A program made the position numbers and the translations under genes. From contig CAMDMC010000031.1 in the NCBI GenBank assembly GCA_945901825.1, positions 1 through 15,988 of the forward strand: a stretch of DNA of 15,988 nucleotides, in the 5' to 3' direction. Origin of the DNA: Bordetella parapertussis (GTDB lineage Bacteria > Pseudomonadota > Gammaproteobacteria > Burkholderiales > Burkholderiaceae_A). Positions 13,708 through 15,988 of the stretch are shown here, piece after piece (the first letter of the stretch is position 1; every line of letters starts with the position of its first letter). The notes under the pieces were generated by a model that did no database searches, had not been told where the DNA came from, and worked only from the letters and a program-made list of their open reading frames with translations.

Positions 13708-13720
13708 ATACCTAAGGTAT
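13708..13720. promoter_or_regulatory. Perfect dyad at the predicted flhA start site
   Basis: ATACCT-A-AGGTAT is a perfect 6-1-6 inverted repeat overlapping the predicted sigma-54 start site of flhA. It could be an operator or a small leader hairpin. It may also be chance in a 239-bp region. Confidence 0.3.
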
Positions 13721-13778
13721 TTCGAGCGCCGACTAGAAATTTCAAGTCAATGATTCTTAAAGATTAATCAAGGAAAAA

Positions 13779-15899
13779 ATGGCTGACTTCAGTCTGTCAA
13801 ACATTCGACAGAACATCTCTCGTTTTGATGCGTCTGGCCTAGGCGTGCCAGCGCTCGTACTGCTCATCATGAGCATGCTTGTGCTGCCCCTGCCCGCCTG
13901 GCTTTTAGACATTTTGTTTACGTTCAACATTCTTATCAGCCTCATAGTTATTTTAGTGGCCATCGGCATTACAAGACCGCTGGAGTTTTCGTCGTTCCCA
14001 GCAATTTTGCTGTTCACCACCATGCTCAGGCTGGCCCTTAACGTTGCCTCCACGCGAGTGGTGCTTGTTGAAGGTCACACGGGGCCCGATGCTGCTGGTA
14101 AGGTTATTGAGGCCTTCGGAGAGTTTGTGATTGCCGGCAACTACTTTGTGGGCATCATTATTTTCGCCATCCTCATCATCATTAACTTCATCGTCATCAC
14201 AAAGGGGGCTGGCCGTGTGTCCGAAGTCTCTGCCCGTTTCACCCTGGATGCAATGCCCGGTAAACAAATGGCGATTGACGCCGACCTCAACGCCGGGGTT
14301 ATTGACCAAGAGACGGCCAAACGACGCCGAGAAGAGATATCGCAAGAAGCGGACCTCTTTGGCTCCATGGACGGTGCCTCAAAGTTTGTTCGTGGTGACG
14401 CGGTTGCCGGCCTTCTTATTTTGTTCATTAATGTGATTGGCGGCATGGTTGTTGGAATGGTGCAGCACGACCTAAGTATTGCAGAGGCTGGCGAGACCTA
14501 TGTCCTGCTCACTATTGGCGATGGCCTGGTCGCCCAGATTCCTGCCCTTTTGCTCTCCCTTGCCACAGCCATTGTTGTTACTCGGGTAACCACAAGCGAA
14601 TCGATGACGGAGCAAGCCAGCTCCCAGCTTGCAAGCCCATCCGCGCTCTTTGTTTCGGCCGGTATTCTGGCTACGCTGGGTCTTGTGCCCGGTATGCCGA
14701 CCATGGTCTTTGTTTCGCTGGCCGCAGCCGCTGCCGGAATCGGTTACAGGGTGAGACAAAAACACTTGGCGGACCCCGAGATTCAAAAAGCCATACGGGA
14801 GAAGGCTGGAGACTCAGGCGACGATTCAGATACGCCCAAGGAACTCGATTGGGACGATCTGGATACCGTTGACGTGATTGGGCTGGAAATTGGCTACGGG
14901 CTTATTCCCCTGGTCAATACCGAGACGGGTGGCCAGCTTATGACTCGGGTAAAAGGGGTACGTAAAAAGCTATCCGCAGAGCTCGGCTACCTGATTCAGC
15001 CAGTTCGTATTCGCGATTCTTTAACGCTCGACCCCGATCACTACACCATCATTATTAATGGTGTCGTACGCGGCAAGGGTGAGGCAAAGGTAGGCCGAGA
15101 GCTTGCCATTAGCCCAGGCCAGGTCTACGGAAAACTTGAGGGTATTCCGACCAAAGAGCCTGCCTTTGGGCTCGATGCCGTCTGGATCGACCCCTCTCAG
15201 CGTGACTACGCGCGCACACTTGGCTACACGGTGGTTGATGCCGCAACAGCCATTGCGACGCACCTTAACAAGGTATTGCGAGATAGCGCCTCGGAGCTCC
15301 TTAGCCGAGATGAAACCCAGCAGTTGCTCGATAAGCTCGCCTCAAAATTTCCAAAGCTCATTGAGGATGTGGTGCCTGCAAAGCTTTCCCTGGGGGTTGT
15401 CACCAAAGTGCTTCAGACCCTGCTTGAAGAAGGCGTCTCCATTCGTGACATGCGATCCATTATGGAGGCCCTTTCAGATGCCTGCGGCAAAACGCAAGAC
15501 CCCGCTGAGCTTACTGGGCTTGTAAGGCCACGTATCGGCCGCATGATTATTCAGGCGCTTCTTGAGAACCAAGAGACGCTGCCCGTAATGACGCTCGATC
15601 CTGCCCTTGAGCAGATGCTGCATAACGTTTTGCAGCAACATCGCGGCGACCTTGGCAATGTGGTGCTCGAACCGGGGCTTGCCGAGGGGCTCTTTCGCGC
15701 CTTACGCAACAGCACCAAGAATGTGGAAGAGGCGGGTAATAACGCGGTGCTTGTGGTCTCGCCTGTTCTTAGACCCTGGTTGTCGCGTGCTGCGCGACAT
15801 CGTGTTGAGGGACTTACGGTGCTCTCTTATGCGGAGATACCGGACGACCAGTCCGTGAAAGTCATTGAAACCGTTGAAATACGGGAAAAAACGGAATAG
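13779..15899 (+). CDS. flhA: Flagellar export gate protein FlhA
   Basis: FlhA is the largest export-gate subunit; its nonameric cytoplasmic ring docks chaperone-substrate complexes and its membrane part uses the proton motive force. The 706-aa product is full length. The N-terminal membrane half (about 1-330) contains PLEFSSFPAILLFTTMLRLA, and the FHIPEP-family signature RFTLDAMPGKQMAIDADLNA (153-172). Asp207 in RGDAVAG matches the essential Asp208 of Salmonella FlhA. The cytoplasmic half includes DVIGLEIGYGLIPLV, IRDSLTLDPDHYTI, EPAFGLDAVWI and the conserved GVSIRDMRSIMEAL. AAGGA lies 4 nt before the ATG at 13779. It is divergent from the fliK operon under its own predicted sigma-54 promoter and is followed after 40 bp by flhF. 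Confidence 0.98.
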   Translation: MADFSLSNIRQNISRFDASGLGVPALVLLIMSMLVLPLPAWLLDILFTFNILISLIVILVAIGITRPLEFSSFPAILLFTTMLRLALNVASTRVVLVEGHTGPDAAGKVIEAFGEFVIAGNYFVGIIIFAILIIINFIVITKGAGRVSEVSARFTLDAMPGKQMAIDADLNAGVIDQETAKRRREEISQEADLFGSMDGASKFVRGDAVAGLLILFINVIGGMVVGMVQHDLSIAEAGETYVLLTIGDGLVAQIPALLLSLATAIVVTRVTTSESMTEQASSQLASPSALFVSAGILATLGLVPGMPTMVFVSLAAAAAGIGYRVRQKHLADPEIQKAIREKAGDSGDDSDTPKELDWDDLDTVDVIGLEIGYGLIPLVNTETGGQLMTRVKGVRKKLSAELGYLIQPVRIRDSLTLDPDHYTIIINGVVRGKGEAKVGRELAISPGQVYGKLEGIPTKEPAFGLDAVWIDPSQRDYARTLGYTVVDAATAIATHLNKVLRDSASELLSRDETQQLLDKLASKFPKLIEDVVPAKLSLGVVTKVLQTLLEEGVSIRDMRSIMEALSDACGKTQDPAELTGLVRPRIGRMIIQALLENQETLPVMTLDPALEQMLHNVLQQHRGDLGNVVLEPGLAEGLFRALRNSTKNVEEAGNNAVLVVSPVLRPWLSRAARHRVEGLTVLSYAEIPDDQSVKVIETVEIREKTE

Positions 15900-15909
15900 A
15901 CCTTGCTTT

Positions 15910-15926
15910 CTACTTTAGGAAAGTAG
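15910..15926 (+). other. Hairpin in flhA-flhF spacer
   Basis: CTACTTT-AGG-AAAGTAG is a perfect 7-bp stem with a 3-nt loop, placed 10 nt after the flhA stop and immediately before the GGAG (15930-15933) of flhF. It has no following T-run, so read-through into flhF is expected. It may tune flhF translation or mRNA stability. Confidence 0.45.
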
Positions 15927-15939
15927 TCTGGAGACCTTT

Positions 15940-15988
15940 ATGGAACTAAAACGCATCCTTGCCAGAGACCTTCGTGCAGCGACGGAGA
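15940..15988 (+). CDS. flhF: Flagellar GTPase FlhF, 5' end only
   Basis: Only 16 codons are visible, reading MELKRILARDLRAATE, which matches the start of FlhF (typically MKIKRF.AKDMR.AL). FlhF is an SRP-like GTPase that places and counts polar flagella. GGAG lies 6 nt before the ATG at 15940, and the gene follows flhA by 40 bp, the usual flhA-flhF order in polar flagellates. The identification rests on these few residues plus context. Confidence 0.75.
   Translation, partial: MELKRILARDLRAATE

Overview
The window is a bacterial flagellar gene cluster, apparently from a proteobacterium. Three things point that way: a FliK-FliL-FliM-FliN-FliO-FliP-FliQ-FliR-FlhB order with FlhA-FlhF alongside, a PomA/PomB-type stator pair, and two well-formed sigma-54 (-24/-12) promoters. 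A gamma-proteobacterium-like polar-flagellum regulon fits best, but I cannot name the organism from sequence alone. Coding density is high, and no rRNA, tRNA, CRISPR array, insertion sequence or prophage gene was seen.

Layout, left to right. Positions 1-1384 (minus) hold motB (C-terminus cut by the window edge) and motA. Positions 1459-2013 (plus) hold a lone DUF1566-type lipoprotein. Positions 2101-13539 (minus) form a run of twelve closely packed genes, probably one operon, transcribed right to left: fliK, fliL, fliM, fliN, fliO, fliP, fliQ, fliR, flhB, then three genes that are not standard flagellar genes. Those three are a 589-aa protein with a degenerate ATPase-like head, a membrane segment and a C-terminal SPOR domain; a 384-aa soluble protein built on fourteen 13-residue repeats; and a 349-aa single-pass coiled-coil membrane protein. 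Positions 13779-15899 (plus) hold flhA, followed by the first 16 codons of flhF.

The 239-bp gap between fliK and flhA carries back-to-back sigma-54 promoters, one per strand. The export gate (FliP, FliQ, FliR, FlhB, FlhA), the hook-length ruler (FliK), the switch components (FliM, FliN), FliL and probably the three accessory genes would then share one regulatory node. FlhF, a GTPase that sets flagellar position and number in polar flagellates, would be made with FlhA.

The least explained part is the three-gene tail between flhB and the motAB side. A peptidoglycan-binding-type protein, a repetitive scaffold-like protein and a coiled-coil membrane protein sit between the export apparatus and the stator genes. 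They may form an uncharacterised accessory structure for basal-body anchoring or placement; this is inference. Several spacers also carry strong RNA-fold signals, notably fliL-fliM and fliP-fliQ.
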